Shown: positions 40,061 to 54,086, counted from the stretch's first letter. The stretch is 64,000 nucleotides of DNA from Anarhynchus alexandrinus (GCA_008711295.1 VUYV01000073.1:3418758-3482757); one strand, 5' to 3'. Made by a program: numbers and translations. Notes: generated by a model not told the origin, from the sequence alone.

Positions 40061-40617
40061 TGTTGCGGGTTAACCCTGGTAGGCAGCTAAGTATCACACA
40101 ATTGCTTGCTTGCTTGCTTCCCCTCCCCACCCCCAGTGGGGCAGGGGAAGAGGAAAAGAAGAGAAAAAGCAAGAAAAGTTGTGGGTCAAGGCAAAAATTG
40201 TTTAATAATCAAAGGAGAAGTGGAAGAAAAGAGAAAGAAAACAAAACAAAACAAATGATGCAAAGGCAATCACTTACCACCTCCCACGGGTGGACCGATG
40301 CCCAGCTATGAGCAAAAAAAAGATGGCTCATCTCCCTAAACACCCTCCTGTCCATGTTATTGCTGAGCATGACGTTATATGGCATGGGATATCTCTTGGG
40401 TTAGTTCGGGTCATCTGCCTGGTTGTGTCCCCACCCCACACCCAATCTGTTCACCAGTGGGGGTGCAGAGTGAGAAACTGAGAAGACCTCGATGCTGTGC
40501 AAACACTGTTCAGCAATAGCTAAAACATCAATGAGTTATCAACACTGTTTGGATCACAAATCCAAAACAAAGCACTGCATGAAGAAAATTAAGTCCATTT
40601 CAGCCAGACCCAGTATA
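40061..40617 (-). repeat. Solo LTR, avian ERV family (copy 2)
   Basis: Plus strand from TGTTGCGGGTTAACCCTGGT to TTTCAGCCAGACCCAGTATA. It is the same family and orientation as the copy at 37611, but visibly different in the middle. It has an expanded GCTTGCTTGCTTGCTT tract and an AAAACAAAACAAAACAAA tract. The two insertions are probably independent. Confidence 0.85.
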
Positions 40618-43600
40618 CCACACAAGATGAATGTTACTTTGAGGGGTACAGGTTGGAAAGATGCTGTTTAACATTAATCTTCCAGAAGAGCTCCCATGCC
40701 AGGTCTGATCAGCTCCCGGTGCTCCATACTCTGTATCTCTGACCCCTGTTTCCCCATTGTGTCCTAACAAGAACAGAAGAAGACAACAAAATTCTGAAGT
40801 AAATGTAAAAGTTATTTTTTGAAGCATAGAGTTTTCTATGTTTCTGAAACAGCAAGCACTAATGGTTCTGTATTCTGAAAGCGGTTAATCTAAATCCTAC
40901 ATTTAAGCAACTAGTCGAACAGTTGATTGAGGTTTGCCCTACAGGGAAAGAGGTGGGAAAGATGGGACTTACTGCCTAGTGGAAATGTGTCTGTCTGCAA
41001 TTAGGTGAAACATGCTCTGTAGGCGCCCTTTCCCATCCTTGCCCAGACGTGGCTTCTGGATAGTTAAGGAAGATGAATCATGCCTCTCACCTTTCTGTCA
41101 CCCCCAGCTACACATAAAGATAGAATCCCCTTCTGTTCATTGATGGTTTTGTTTGAAGGCAGAGCAACAGTGGCAATTACTGAAAAGACAGATGTGTGGG
41201 GTGGGAGAAATTGCATTTCCTACAACATGCTTAACGATGAGGATTGTCCCAGTTTTGGTGCCCTTGTAATCAGAAGCTGAATGAAAAACTCAGGCTCACA
41301 CACCATGTGATAGCAAGCAGATTACATTGCTATGCAACTGATGAAGAAGTGTTTCAGTTCAAACCTTACCCTCCCAGAAGGGGAGAGTAATACTGGATTT
41401 ATTTCTGGATGAGCCTTTTTTTTTTTTATGCCTGCTGTTAGGGATGTTGTAAAACTCAAAAAGGAAGAGGATATGTGGTGCAGCTTACAATTTTCCCATC
41501 CCAAAAGGAGGGAAAATTTTTCTTAAGTTGTGATGTAAAGAATAAGAAACTGCAGTTCTGTTAAATCATTGCTTTATTACAGCAAAAACATCTTTTTTTT
41601 TGCCTAGCCATCAATGCCAAGTTTAACTCACAGATATTTAGACCTGACAGTTTGGGCTTTTCAGCTAGTAGATTCATACACAAAGATTTTCTATCCAATT
41701 TAACAGCAAATAGCAGCTGTCCACTCATCTGCCTGCTGAATATGATCATTTATCAACCAGGTTAATGGACAGTGTCGGTACTGCCTAACGTATAGCAACG
41801 GCAGATTTACAAGCATCAGCTGTTAGAAATAACTACAGGATAAAATTGACAATAAATAAGAAAAGTCTTGACTTCAAAACCAGCTGATGAAAAAAGGTTG
41901 TGTGTGTCTGGGCAGTCAGCACATTTTCACTGCTTCAGCCTTTTCTTGCCCACATCCCATCTCCTTGTCCAGACTGGTCCGGTCTGTACTTACCCTTTTC
42001 ACTCTGAAGAAAGTTGTTAAAATTACAGCTGGGAAGGGAACATGGAAATCAGAAGGGATAGCAGTAAGCTCCAGGAAAACTCTGACAGTTGAAGATCTAC
42101 CCCAAACTAAGGTTCACCTCATCACTGAAGGCTCACTGGGAAACAGACTTCCAGAACAGTTAGCTCCAGGTCAGCAAGACTCAGTAAAGACATTTTTAGT
42201 AGTCCACGCTACAGGGCAATGATCACTTTGGAAAAATATCACCTTGAAAGAGGACAGAAAAAAATTAGCTAAAATGAAACTTCTTGCACGTGTCACTCTT
42301 CACCAGCGACCTACCAGAGTCTGGTTTACAAGGGTATCATGCTGCACAGCAGATAAAATAACAATTTTTAAATATCAAACTCCTGTTTCTTGAACAGAAC
42401 TAATGGCAATACCAGCCAAGTAATTTTATTTATCAGATGTTTCAGAAAGTGACTTGCACAAACAGCGATGATAGGTGCATAGTGTCACTGGTAATTCCCC
42501 AGTGGTAGGTTGTAGAAGCAAAGAGCAGCATCAACACAATCTTGACCCATTTGCTCTGTTATGTTAAGTACCTTACTGAGACTGAGGAGCATAAGAGAGA
42601 AATGTAGAGTAATTGGAATAAATATAAGACTGCTTTCCAAGAGGTGCAGCCACACAGCGGAATAAAGACGGTTTGGATCTAGCCCCTTGCAGAGACACAG
42701 AGGCCAACGACCAACGTTAGGCAGGCAGGGCATAGAAGATGCTCACCTCAGACTTCCAGGCCCTTTGAACAGATCAGCGCTTCTTGACAGCAACAATAAA
42801 ACAAAACATCCAAGAACAGATTTGAAGGGAAGATGGAACGTATTACAGAAACAAATCTTCCGTCTCTCAGCCCAAACATGCCTCACTAGTGGCTATGGTC
42901 CTACGCTGCCTACTGCCGCTGCTCCAGCGGAACACGCTTTACTGTGGTCTCGGAGCGCTAGCAGAGACTCTGCTTTAGAAGATGAGGTACACAGAGCCTG
43001 CTTTCTGCAAATACCACATATGCATTCAGATCCCTGCACTTACCTGCATCAAAAGCTGAAACAAAGGCCCCACACCCACATCTCCCAAGGGTTCTCACAA
43101 ATGAGTATGTGTATGCTCTGCAGTGCTCCATGGGACGAGAGAAATCACTCGCCAACAAAGAACCGAATTTGTTTTAAGAAGTCTGCACTTCCTAAATCAT
43201 GGGAATGCTTGTAATCCTTAATTCCTTTTCTTCCGTGAGATGAAGGACTGAAATTATGCCATTCTGACAGTGTCAGCAGTAATTATACCTCTGCCATACA
43301 GAAGAGATTATTTTCACAGACAAGATTGTCTTTATTAAAAAACAGTTTCAAGGATTGTTTTCAACAGCAACCTAGACTTGAAAAAAACCCCACCATTATT
43401 ACAAAAGAAGCAGGGGAGATCTGAAAAAAATTAGCAATTTGATTAAATTCTGTCATGCCAAATATATTTTTGCCCAATGGGACAGAGGGGAGGGAGAAGC
43501 CATACATTTACTGCTTATGTTCATCAAAAGAGTCTCCAGCAGTCCCAGACACCAGTGGGAGAATATGCATTCAGGGCTTGACCTCAGGCTCATTGAAACC

Positions 43601-45159
43601 GAAGCAAAAAAGAAGGATGCACCTTGGCATCACTCCTGGATTTCTGCAGGCATTACAGAATTTCATGCTGGTTTCATTTTCTTTTTCAAACACTTCTTGC
43701 AGCATCACATTCCCCTCTCTAAACACCCTTGTGAACATGTCAGCAAAATAACACCCACCGGTCAAAACATTTACATTTCGCTCAGCTCTTCTCTGGTTAT
43801 TTAGCTTGACATTTTTTCAAGCAATGCTCTGAGGCACTCTGAAATTGGGGGTTGCATCAAGTTCATGTTTTCCTCAACACCTGTATTTCTCTATGATGCT
43901 GCCTTTCCTTGTCTTCAGTGAAGGTTGAGGTGGGGGAGGAAGAGAGAAGGAATAAAGCGTTTGCTGCCCTTCACCTCCACCAACACATGGAATCATCCCA
44001 AACTAGTAATACGACAGTGGGCACTATTTTCAAGTCCATGTTTTCATAAGTGACAGATACTGAAGAGCCCAACTCAACTTCAGATAAGGGTGCTGCAGCT
44101 CTCTTCATTGTTTCATTCTAGTTTTAACTACCAGCCAGGCTGGGTAGTACATTCAGTCCCAGCACAGACATCTATACAGTCAATTGTGTTTCTCCAAAAA
44201 GGATTCATCAAAATCAGCGTGCTCAGCAGGAAACGAGCTAGCTGATGATCCCATAGATGCACATGAAGCCAGCCCCTCTCAAAAAGGCACTAAATGAGGG
44301 AACACTGCGTCCCCTAAGGAGTCCCAGCCATGGTGCCTCACCTGAATGTAGCTCTCCACACCTAAGCCACACTTGGGCTGTTTTAAGGTCACAGGTTAGT
44401 CACTGCTGCCCTGGCAGTGGCCAGGACTGCTTTGAGAAGCAGGACATGCTTCCTCCACAAGCAGAAGGGACTGAGGGTCTCCCACATTTAAGGATGCTGC
44501 CCTACTCATTAGTGTCTGATAGGTTTCCTACCCCAAAGAAGTGGTGTTTTCCAACTAAGTAGTTTCACAAGTGCTAGGATAGGCCCTATCACAGCATCAG
44601 CCAGAAGCAGTTTTTGCCAGTGTCTAGGAGTTCACATTCTAGTTGCTGGTCCCACCATAGCTAAAACTATTTTCATCACTTTGCAACACATAAACCTCAG
44701 TTGGAAAGAAGAGTTCACTCATTAAACCTTATGATCAGGAGCATCTTTTAGTTCCAAAGGGATGGAACTAAGCCAATTGTACCTCAGTTTTCTTTTCCAA
44801 GAGTCTGAAGCCAAAAGATCTGCTGGGGTACACAACACACAGGCTGCATCCGTATTTGGTCAGGACCATTCCTTTCTGAAAACAGTGCCAAAGAAGAAGT
44901 GTGGACCAGCCTTATCTTCCATCTTACAGAGCAGTGAATACAACAGCTGCTCTAGAAAAGTCATGAGTAATGTTTATTTCCAACAGAAACAGGACAGGCA
45001 GCTTTGCTGAGCAACAGCATTAACTATCTTCTTTGGGCTAAAGGAAGAGGTCTTTAACAAGCCTAGGGGAAAGGCCTTCTCCACAACAGGGCTGCCTTTG
45101 AGGACCCTCTTCCCAAGAGACCACCCATCTTCTTTCACTAAAATCTTTGCCTGGGGCTT
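40618..45159. other. Intergenic, no gene supported
   Basis: Contains one unusually long open frame on the plus strand at 42687-43214 (175 codons) and shorter ones at 43439-43804 and 44257-44562. None shows a domain, signal peptide or codon pattern I recognise, and no splice context suggests a gene. Confidence 0.5.
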
Positions 45160-45946
45160 GGTTCCCAAGATGTTTGTGCAAATTCACTGACAAGATGCAG
45201 GTCCCATCCTGCATGACTATGACCTGGTTGCCATTACTGAAACGTGGTGGGATGAATCCCATGACTGGAGTGCAGCTATTGATGGCTACAGGCTGTTCAG
45301 AAGGGACAGGCAAGGAAGGAGGGGCAGAAGTGTTGACCTCTATATCAAGAAATTAATAGAGTGTGAAGAGCTGTCTCTGAAGAATAGCCATGAGCAGGTT
45401 GAAAGCCTATGGGTAACAGTTAGAGACGGAGGCAACAAAGGGAACCTGGAGGTTGGTGCCCACTACAGGCTGCCTAATCAAGGGGAGCCTGTTGACGAAT
45501 CCCTCTTACTCCAGCTACAGGACGCATCACACTTGCAGGATCTTGTCCTGCTGGGGGACTTCAACCACCCCGACATCTGCTGGAAAAGTAGCATGGTGAG
45601 CTGTAGGCAATCCAGGAGACTCCTGGGGGGCCTACAGGAAAGACAGGGGCAAATTTTTTTGCAGGGCCTGTTGTGATAGGATGAGGAGTAATGGTTTTAA
45701 ACTAAACGAGGGAAGATTTAGACTAGATACAAGGAAGACTTTTTTTACAATGAGGGTGGTGAAACACTGGCACAGGTTGCCCAGAGAGGTGGTAGATGCC
45801 CCATCCCAGGAAACATTCAAGGTCAGGTTGGATGGAGCTCTGAGCAACCTGATCTAGCTGAAGATGTCCCTGCTCATTGCAGGGGGTTGGACTAGATGAC
45901 CTTTAAAGGTCCCTTCCAACCCAAACTATTCTGTGATTCTATGACT
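45160..45946 (+). repeat. CR1 LINE with internal deletion (endonuclease part joined to 3' tail)
   Basis: The first part, about 45160-45627, reads as CR1 ORF2 endonuclease: YDLVAITETWWDE is visible in pieces near 45209-45250, and later LVLLGDFNHPDICWKS at about 45544-45592. The second part, from about 45628, is CR1 3' end: GACTTTTTTTACAATGAGGG, GGTTGCCCAGAGAGGTGGTA, GGTCCCTTCCAACCCAAACT and the tail ATTCTGTGATTCTATGA. All of the reverse transcriptase is missing between them. Frameshifts and a stop (AGAAATTAATAG) break the coding part. Confidence 0.9.
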
Positions 45947-48429
45947 AGTGGACATAGAAGTACACTAAGCCAGTTGTACCCTGGATGCTGTCAGAGGGCT
46001 CTTAGATTCTTGGCATCCTGGCAAAGCTCGCCAGTACCTGCTGGGCAAGGGATGGCCAGCAATCTTCCATTTTGTGAGGAACAAGTAACCAATTTGATGA
46101 GGGAAATACCAGAAGACTGAAGTATCTTCATTAAACCAAATTCCCAACCTAGCTTTNGGAAATACCAGAAGACTGAAGCATCTTCATTAAACCAAATTCC
46201 CAACCTAGCTTTAAATCTGAGATGTGAGCAGAAGGTCAGGACTGAGCATGAAAGAGGAATGCCCTGCTGATCTTGTGGCCTCACAAAAGACCAGCAAGGT
46301 CAGAAAACCCCGTCAGAGTGGGGATAATCCCTTGCTTCCTAGACTCAATGTGCATTGAGCTAAATGTGCACAGAACCCCAGCCTAAACAATGAGGGGACT
46401 TTCTGCAGTTGCAGGCTCAGTCACCCCCAAGGCATAACAGGAAAGGAGAAACCTCTGTGCCTGAGTGATGGATTTATCCTGCACAAGTCACATACTCACC
46501 TGCCAAGCAGCATTAAGAGAGACTCCCAGATAACCCCACTTCTCTGGGTCTTGGTCTGTCAGCTCCTTTTTCTAGTGTTCAGGTTGTGTGAGCATCCCAT
46601 TACACAATACACAAGCATTGTTGCCGAGCTTAGAATTAGATTAACTCTTAATAGCTTTACCAAGAGGAGATTCCACTGCATTACAAAATGTATATCATCA
46701 TTATTTATTGAGTAAAAATTTGCTGTCTTTGGGTTTCATTGTACACAGCTTAAAAGGATATAAATTGTGAACTTGCCTCACACTCATAGTCTCTTGAGTA
46801 CATAAAATTTATTTGCAAACACTGCCACGATATCAGTCTATTTGAAAGAGGAAATAAAAGCACACACGCTTTCATTTAGAAAGCTGGCTAGACTGCCAAA
46901 ACCACTGCATGCCATTAGCAATACAACTGAGCACGGAATACAGACAAAAATTGTATTCTATGCGTCTTTCTGTAGGATTTTCCCCACCTGAGACATACTC
47001 TGGTCTTGTCAGTGTCCTGTTTTATTAAACACGACATTCTTCTGTTGGCTTTATTCCCAGTGAGCAGAATCTGAACTAAGTGTCATTCCAAACTACACAC
47101 AGCACGTTCCAGCTATTTTCTCTCTTACGCTGAACAACACTTTCATTACTATAGTAACTATCCAGTTGTTACAGGATTAGGGTAGCAAATCACTGTTGGC
47201 AATTATTTCTTAATTTCCTCAAATCCAAGGGAACACTTGCTGATATTGCTATATCTACGTATGTTGTGAGGAACATAGATATTCACCAATTACTCAACCT
47301 CTATATAGCCATGCCTGCAAAACGAAAAAAAAAAAACAAACAACAACCCTGCAACTGGCAAGAAACCCACATCCCATGCTGCCAAAGGAATCTCTGCCAT
47401 ATGCAAAAACAAGGCTACATGGATTTTCCAGGTTCACGGCATAAACTTGGTTTCAGAGTTGGACTACAGAAACTAATACTGAAAATCAAAGCCAGACACC
47501 TTAAAAACGCTCTGGCGCGTTCAGCTTGCCTGTCAGATCAGGACACTTCACCGCCTTGCTCTGATAGACCATTTGGCTTTCTAATAGGTTAAACTGTTTC
47601 AATACAATCTAAGCTGTCCGTTGGTCTCAGTTTATGATTTCCAGTTTAACAACTACAGTTCAACAACACCACGAAACCAACCAGCACAGCACAGACAAAA
47701 GCAGGAGCGTTAAATCTGCTGCCCAATTTTGCTGGAGGACAAGTTGGGATATCAAAGTAGAGTTCACCGTAAGTTCTCTCAGTGGTAACTGATGAGCTGG
47801 TGATGCTAAAACAGTTGTCTCTGTAGTACTAGTAGTCATTAAAAGGTTAATAACTGATTAAAATGTATTTCAAGCAGTTCAGTTATTTTTAACCATCCTT
47901 AGCTTGCAGTATACAAATTTCATTAATTTTTCTGTTACCTTGAAGAATGGACAAAATTAGAATTTCTAATTGAAAAATAACCAATTATGCACAGGATTCA
48001 TGAGCTTTCTTCACTTCTGACAAAGGAAGAAAAGGGAAAGGAGATGCACTCGATTATTGTTTGGCATCACTTTGAAGTAGTCATAGTAATAATCAGGAAG
48101 AGACTACAGAAAAGTTTGGCCTCTACTTACAAGTTTTGTTGCCAGATCTTTATTAGTTATGAATGATTAAGAAATTATTTTCCAAAGCAATTATTTTCTG
48201 GGCTGGGAAAAGCTCTTTAATAGCAATAGATACAGTGACACACTTTATTACAAAATTATTCCTATTTTACTAAGAGAATGCAAAGGAACGCTACATGGAT
48301 TTATGTGTTCACCAAGATAAGTTAAATCTTCAATACAGGGCCTCATCAAGGGAGAGATTGGCAAGTCTCTCCCCGACATAGGCAAGACACCATGTCCTCA
48401 ACATGTGCTAAAGGTTAAGCTGGAGATTA
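45947..48429. other. Intergenic, no gene supported
   Basis: 2.5 kb of AT-rich DNA containing the N-joined duplication at 46102-46212. Open frames such as 47266-47592 on the plus strand have no recognisable product. Confidence 0.5.
46102..46212. other. 55-base direct duplication joined by one N (likely assembly artefact)
   Basis: 46102-46156 and 46158-46212 are the same 55 bases except one T/C difference (AGTATC against AGCATC), with the N at 46157 exactly between them. It is the same pattern as at 23592. The single mismatch could be allelic or a sequencing error. Confidence 0.85.
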
Positions 48430-48430
48430 C

Positions 48431-49198
48431 AGAATCACACACAGAATCACAGAATGGCAGGGGCTGGAAGACACCTTCAGAGATCACCTAGCCCAACCTC
48501 CCCTGCCGAAGCAGGTTCACCTAGAGTAGGTTGGACAGGATCGCATCCAGGCAGGTTTTGAATATCTCCAGAGAAGGAGACTCCACCACCTCTCTGGGCA
48601 GCCTGTTCCAGTGCTCTGTCACCTGCAAAGTAAAGAAGTTTTTCCTCATGTTGAGACGGAATTTTCTGTGTTCCAGTCTGTGCCTTTTGCCCCTTGTCCT
48701 GTCACTGGGCACCACTGAAAAGAGTCTGGCCCCATTCTCTTGACACCCACCCTTTAGAGATTTATAAGCATTGATGAGATCCCCTCTCAGTCTTCTCCAG
48801 GCTAAACAGACCCAGTTCTCTCAGCCTTTCCTCATAAGAGAGATGTTCCAGTCCCTTGATCATCTTCATAGCCCTCCACTGGACTCTCTCCAGTAGTTCC
48901 TTGCCTGTGTTCAACTGGGGAGCCCAGAACTGGGCACAGTACTCCAGATGCAGCCTCACCAGGGCAGAGTAGAGGGGGAAGATAACCTCCCTCAATCTGC
49001 CAGCCATGCTCTTTTTAATGCACCCCAGGATACCATCAGCCTTCTTGGCCACCAGGGCACATTTCTGGCTCATAGTCAACTTGTTGCCCACCAGGACTCC
49101 CAGGTCCCTCTCTGCAGAGCTGCTTTCCAGCAGGTCAACCCCTAACCTGTACTGGTGCATGGGCTTATTCCTCCCCAGGTGCAGGACCCTACCCTTAA
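48431..49198 (-). repeat. CR1 LINE, 0.77 kb 3' portion
   Basis: Plus strand starts AGAATCACACACAGAATCAC and AGAATGGCAGGGGCTGGAAG. It runs through the reverse complement of the CR1 3' UTR and the end of the RT ORF. The minus strand still shows a fairly long open piece at 48762-49160 with YSALVRLHLEYCAQFWAP and ELLERVQWRAMKMIKGLEH, which are CR1 ORF2 C-terminal motifs. It is a relatively recent, 5'-truncated copy. Confidence 0.95.
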
Positions 49199-52100
49199 TG
49201 ATAAGTCTCAGGGGACAAAATTATGTATAAACAACAAGTCTGAAAAACAATTCACCAAAACAGCCTGTATAAGCAGAAACTGGTATGTTATTTGATACAG
49301 AATTCCCTTCCTCGCTTGTCCTTTTTCACTGACCATTTGTGGTTCTGCAGGACACCACTGCGAAGGCCTTATCAAAGGTCCCATTGAGTGGAGTTTTTTC
49401 GAGAGACAATGTCTCAAATAAAAGTAAACTCTTTCAATCCAAGCTAAACCTCAGGGAAAATCCTAAATGCTTTCAATGTAGTGCTACTGTCCTGCAAAAA
49501 GAGGAGAAGCGAGGTAAACATTTTCCCCCTGAAAGGGGATTGATACAATTCCAAAACCATGGTGGACTGCCCAGCCGTTCTGATCTGCCTCCTCTCCCAT
49601 GCAGCACATAAAGCCCTGGGTTTAGCCAGTTAAGAGGATTCAGTCCTGTATAGGCAAGGAGACAAGAGAGCCTACTACTGAAATTCCTCAGATTTTGTCA
49701 CTTGATCTTATGTAAACAGTATAATTTGTAAATCACCTCTCAAATTGTCCTTGTGAGAGTCTAGGAGATGCAAGAAAATACTGACTCCAATTTGGGGAAG
49801 ACCAAAGTTATAAGACTGAAAACCCCTCTTTTGGAGGGATGAGTGGATTGCTTAAACCAGCGCATACGGCGGCCCAAATACCTGCTCTGCAAACCGTCTC
49901 TCTGCAGAAGCTGGTAGACTGCACATGTTCTCCAGTATGCATCGGCCCCAGTCCCTGATGACTGCAGGATGAGCCCCGCACTTCTCTTTACATGACCAAC
50001 TTCAGTAGATGCAAGAGAAGGTGCACGGTTTGCAGAAGCATTTTGGCAGGGTCTATCTTTACTGTATTCACAAAGTCCCAAGGTAGTGGAGTACCAGTCC
50101 TGGAGTACCAGTATCCCTCACATTAAGAGCCCGAACAGTCAACGCAGCCTCCAGAGAGCTGCGTGGTTTCCACAATGCAAGCTTGTGAGGGCTGGTCAAG
50201 TCCCCCCCCGGCTGTTTCTCAAGAAGAGGACATAGCAGTAATTCAGCATGTAAACTCCAAAGCTTTGCTGGCAAGTTTTCTACAATCTGTGAAAAGAACA
50301 ACAGGGAAGATATTAAATTATTAAACCTGTTTCGCTCATTTCAAAATATGCAGAGGAGCCTCTGCATATAAGTCCTACTACCCAGGAAATCTATTATTTA
50401 AGATTTCAATAGTCAGTATTCTTTACAGGACAATAATTTCACAGGATTTTCTGCACCGAAAAAGAACATTGTTCATTTAGCAAGTGTACTGAAGTCCTGT
50501 TAATAGACTTATTTTTCCTAGGAGGAATGGTGTAGAATCTTGAAGGGACAAACAGATGGATTTAAGATGGTTACTTAAAAACTTTTTTGGACTTAAAACA
50601 TGCTGCCATATAGAATCTACTCTGCTTTTATTCATTCATTTTGTTGAATGGCTGAGGGCAGAAGGGTAGGTGAAGACCACCTTACTTAAAACTTACAGTG
50701 ACTGTGGCATTTAGGAGCAAACTCCAGTGCTCCAAACAGTCCGAGCTATCACAGGCACTGGATGCACCTTTGAACAGTGGTTCAGTCTGCTGCGGAGGTA
50801 GGAGATAGCTCTTCCTTAAGACACACATGGCAATTGCCCAAGCTGGTGGGCACTGAGGTGCTCAGCTGCTCTTTGTGCCTCTTAGAGTTAGCTTTCCTGC
50901 CCCTGCACTTAGGTACCTATCTTCAGGTTCCTAATTTTTAGAAGTCTTGCCCCAAAAATTTAATGCGGTTACATTTTTTTTTTTACCCTTCTTTCTCTCT
51001 CCTCCCAGGGGTCTAAGAGCATCTGTGGAGCCCTTTCATCATTTAGAGCATTAACAACTGTATGGAACATAACACACAGCAAAGGCTTTTTTCTTTAGAA
51101 ACCCTTAAGTTATAATCCTCCCGGTCATCATTTCTTTTCTTTCATCTCCCAAACACCTGACGTTTAGAGCTCATATCTCCCATACTGCCATCTTGGAGCA
51201 TGCATCAGAGCAGCACCTCCTTGGTTTCTCCTGCACGCTTTTCCTTGCAACGATCACCTTCGGGCTGTAGCTTTCACAACTTTGAAGGAGACAACTCCTT
51301 TCTAAAATGGTTTGCCTCCCCTTAACCTTTAGTGGAGCTGATGCTCAAAATTTTGCTTTGTGTTCTGCACAGACCTCCATTTGATGGAGAGGGACGCCGT
51401 TCACAGCAGAGATCAAGGAGGCCAGAAGGGGAAGCAGGAGGACCCCTTCTCCCCATCTGGAGCTGGCAATCGGTTTAGCAACTTTTTTGCGTCTTTATTG
51501 GGAATGAGCCAGGTATTTCTTCTGGCTCAGTGAGAAGAAGGTTTGTATCATACTGTGCTTTAACAAACATACCTGGTTTTAAATATACATCACCAAAAGC
51601 TTCTCTTGCATGATGAACAGTCTAGTCAATTTGAGCAGCATGAAGTTATTCCTCTGCCACATAATCTAAAGTCTCTTCCCCACCCCCATTTTCTACCACA
51701 TGGATATATACAAATCTGTGTATCTGCCGCAAGTGACTCAAACTTCTTGTTTTACTTGCTTTTAAATTCACAATGACTAGATCTTCCTCGCCTCATCTCA
51801 GTGCATTTTAAATGGGTTCTTTATTTCAAATAGGAGAAAATATTTCCAACAGGACCTTGTTTTCTACCGGCAGCTCCAGATACAGACGGGACTGCCAGCA
51901 CATACATTTCAATTAGAAACATTTGCAAATTGACGACAAAACCCAGACATTCCTCTTTGACCTCTACAAGCCCCATCATCGATAACAGAATCAATAAATC
52001 CCTTGGGAAGCTACAAAACACACCAGGCACGCACACTCCTCGTGGTTAAACGCAGAAGGACATGGAAGCTAGGAGAAATATTCTGCCGTTTTAAGGTTTA

Positions 52101-54086
52101 ATACCATCATCTGCATCCCAGGGAACTCTTCACTCCCTTCTGGGGCATCCAGCACTGGCTCCTGGCAGATGCCAGACGTTCGGACTTAGCAGCCAGCACA
52201 GACTTGACACTTTTCTGCACTAACCAGAATTTTTTACCTGTGTTGCCACAGCAACTCAGCAAGCCCAGTTTGTTTGAAGACAGTCATCTGTTTCCATAGG
52301 AACAAAGCATCCAGGCCTGAAACTTCAGCCTGGGAAAACATGAAATGTGGCCAATAAAAGGAAAATCAAAGAATGAAAGGCGGGTAGTTAACTAAGAGGA
52401 GAATCTGTATTGCATATGCATAGGATCATATGGAGAGACAGCCAGGGAATATTTACTCTGGCCCAGGATTAAGTAAATTTGGACTCTGACTAGAACATGA
52501 AATCACTCATCACACACACTGAAACAGCTCTATAAGAACATAAATAAGAGGTTTTTTCCTCCCAGTTATTGGTGAATCTAATATTTAAAGTATCTGCTCA
52601 AGAAGTTGAAAAGTAGGACTGGGGTAAGGAGAGTTTTGTTTGGGCTTTTTTAATCCAAATTTCTCCACGTTAACGCTGCTAGCCTAGGAAAACCACAAAG
52701 CCCCTGCCCTAAATAGATTTATATACCTGTAGAAAATAAAGCAAGATTATTCTTGCTAATAATTTTGTAAAAACAGGTATGTCAATAAGACCATTTAAAG
52801 TAAGATTCAGGAAATTATAAAACTGTTAATCTTGTCGTAGTATATTTAATTTTTTAAAAAACATAAAAATATACAGCAAAAATGTACCTTGAAGACAGTT
52901 ACAAAAAAAAACTACAGAAAAAGAAAACCTAAACCTGATTCCACAGCACTTTAAGTATTGTCACAGAAAGGCTCCGAAGAGATACATCCAGACTACAGCT
53001 ACACTTGGAAACATCTCTGCTTCAGTTCTCATCAGATATTACTACTTTACATCGCTAGTGACCAAAGGCCTAAATGATGAGACAGGAGATTTAGAAACAT
53101 ACGCTGGAAAATCACCTCCACACATGGGCAATGGCTATACACCCACTTGTTTACAGGTTAAGCAACAGGTTACAGATTTTTTTTTAATAATTCTTCTGTC
53201 AGAGGTACAGTTCTGTCAAAACATGGTGGTGAAGCTTGTAGCTCACCCCATCTCACTTAAAAGGGGGCTGCCACATCCCTCCCTCACTGATGCTCAATCC
53301 TATTAAAACCAAAAAAAAAAAAATAACACACCCCCTCATGACTGCTCATGTTAGCCTAAACCCTGTGTAATTAAGGGTTAGTTATCTCTGAAATGCGAGT
53401 AGCTCAGATTAGCAGTCACAGTTACTCACAAATTCTTCATCACCCCATTAGTATACTGGTCAGACTCTGAAAACTATTTGCATTCCCCATGCAGGAAGGC
53501 TTTTATGTACATTCAGAGGAAAATAAAGACTTCTGAGGCAGCCAACTGTGCTTCACACTGCTAGAAAACATTGTCTGACAAGCATGATCTGAAGAAATAA
53601 AAAAAAGAGAGACCCTGTATATAAATCTGAGTTGCCACTGTACATCTCAAACGACGCTGGGCACCCTGAATCCCACACCCAGCTCAGCTGAATCAGCTCT
53701 CCCACCTGCACAGGCTGTGCTGGTTTGAGCTCTAGTGATTACAAAGGGAGCACGGAAATTTAGCTCAGCTGCAGGCAACACATTTTAGGCATCTCAGTTT
53801 CAAGCTAAATCCTGCTCTGGGGAGATTGTTAAAATAGAGAGCCAAAACTCTGAACTGGAAAGTGTTTCAATTTTTAATGATTTTTTTTTTTCTGTCATTC
53901 CCCCCCTGCTGTGTAACTTTTAAACATATAGTAATGTGTGTGGATGGAAGAATCAGGAAATACCTCATCTTGACAAAAACAGTCACAGTACTTTCAACAT
54001 CATCCTACAAAAAAAGAAAGTTTGCTACAAGCTGGTGCATATACGAACTGAGGTAATTGTTTTGTGTGTAAAACACATGCTGATAT
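49199..54086. other. Intergenic, no gene supported
   Basis: 4.9 kb without recognisable exons or repeats apart from homopolymer runs. Short minus-strand open frames at 49761-50301 and 51821-52036 do not resemble a known family. Confidence 0.5.

Noticed and set aside
37611..40617. The two LTRs as the ends of one provirus
   Set aside because: No internal coding, primer site, polypurine tract or matching outer flanks, and the copies differ substantially.
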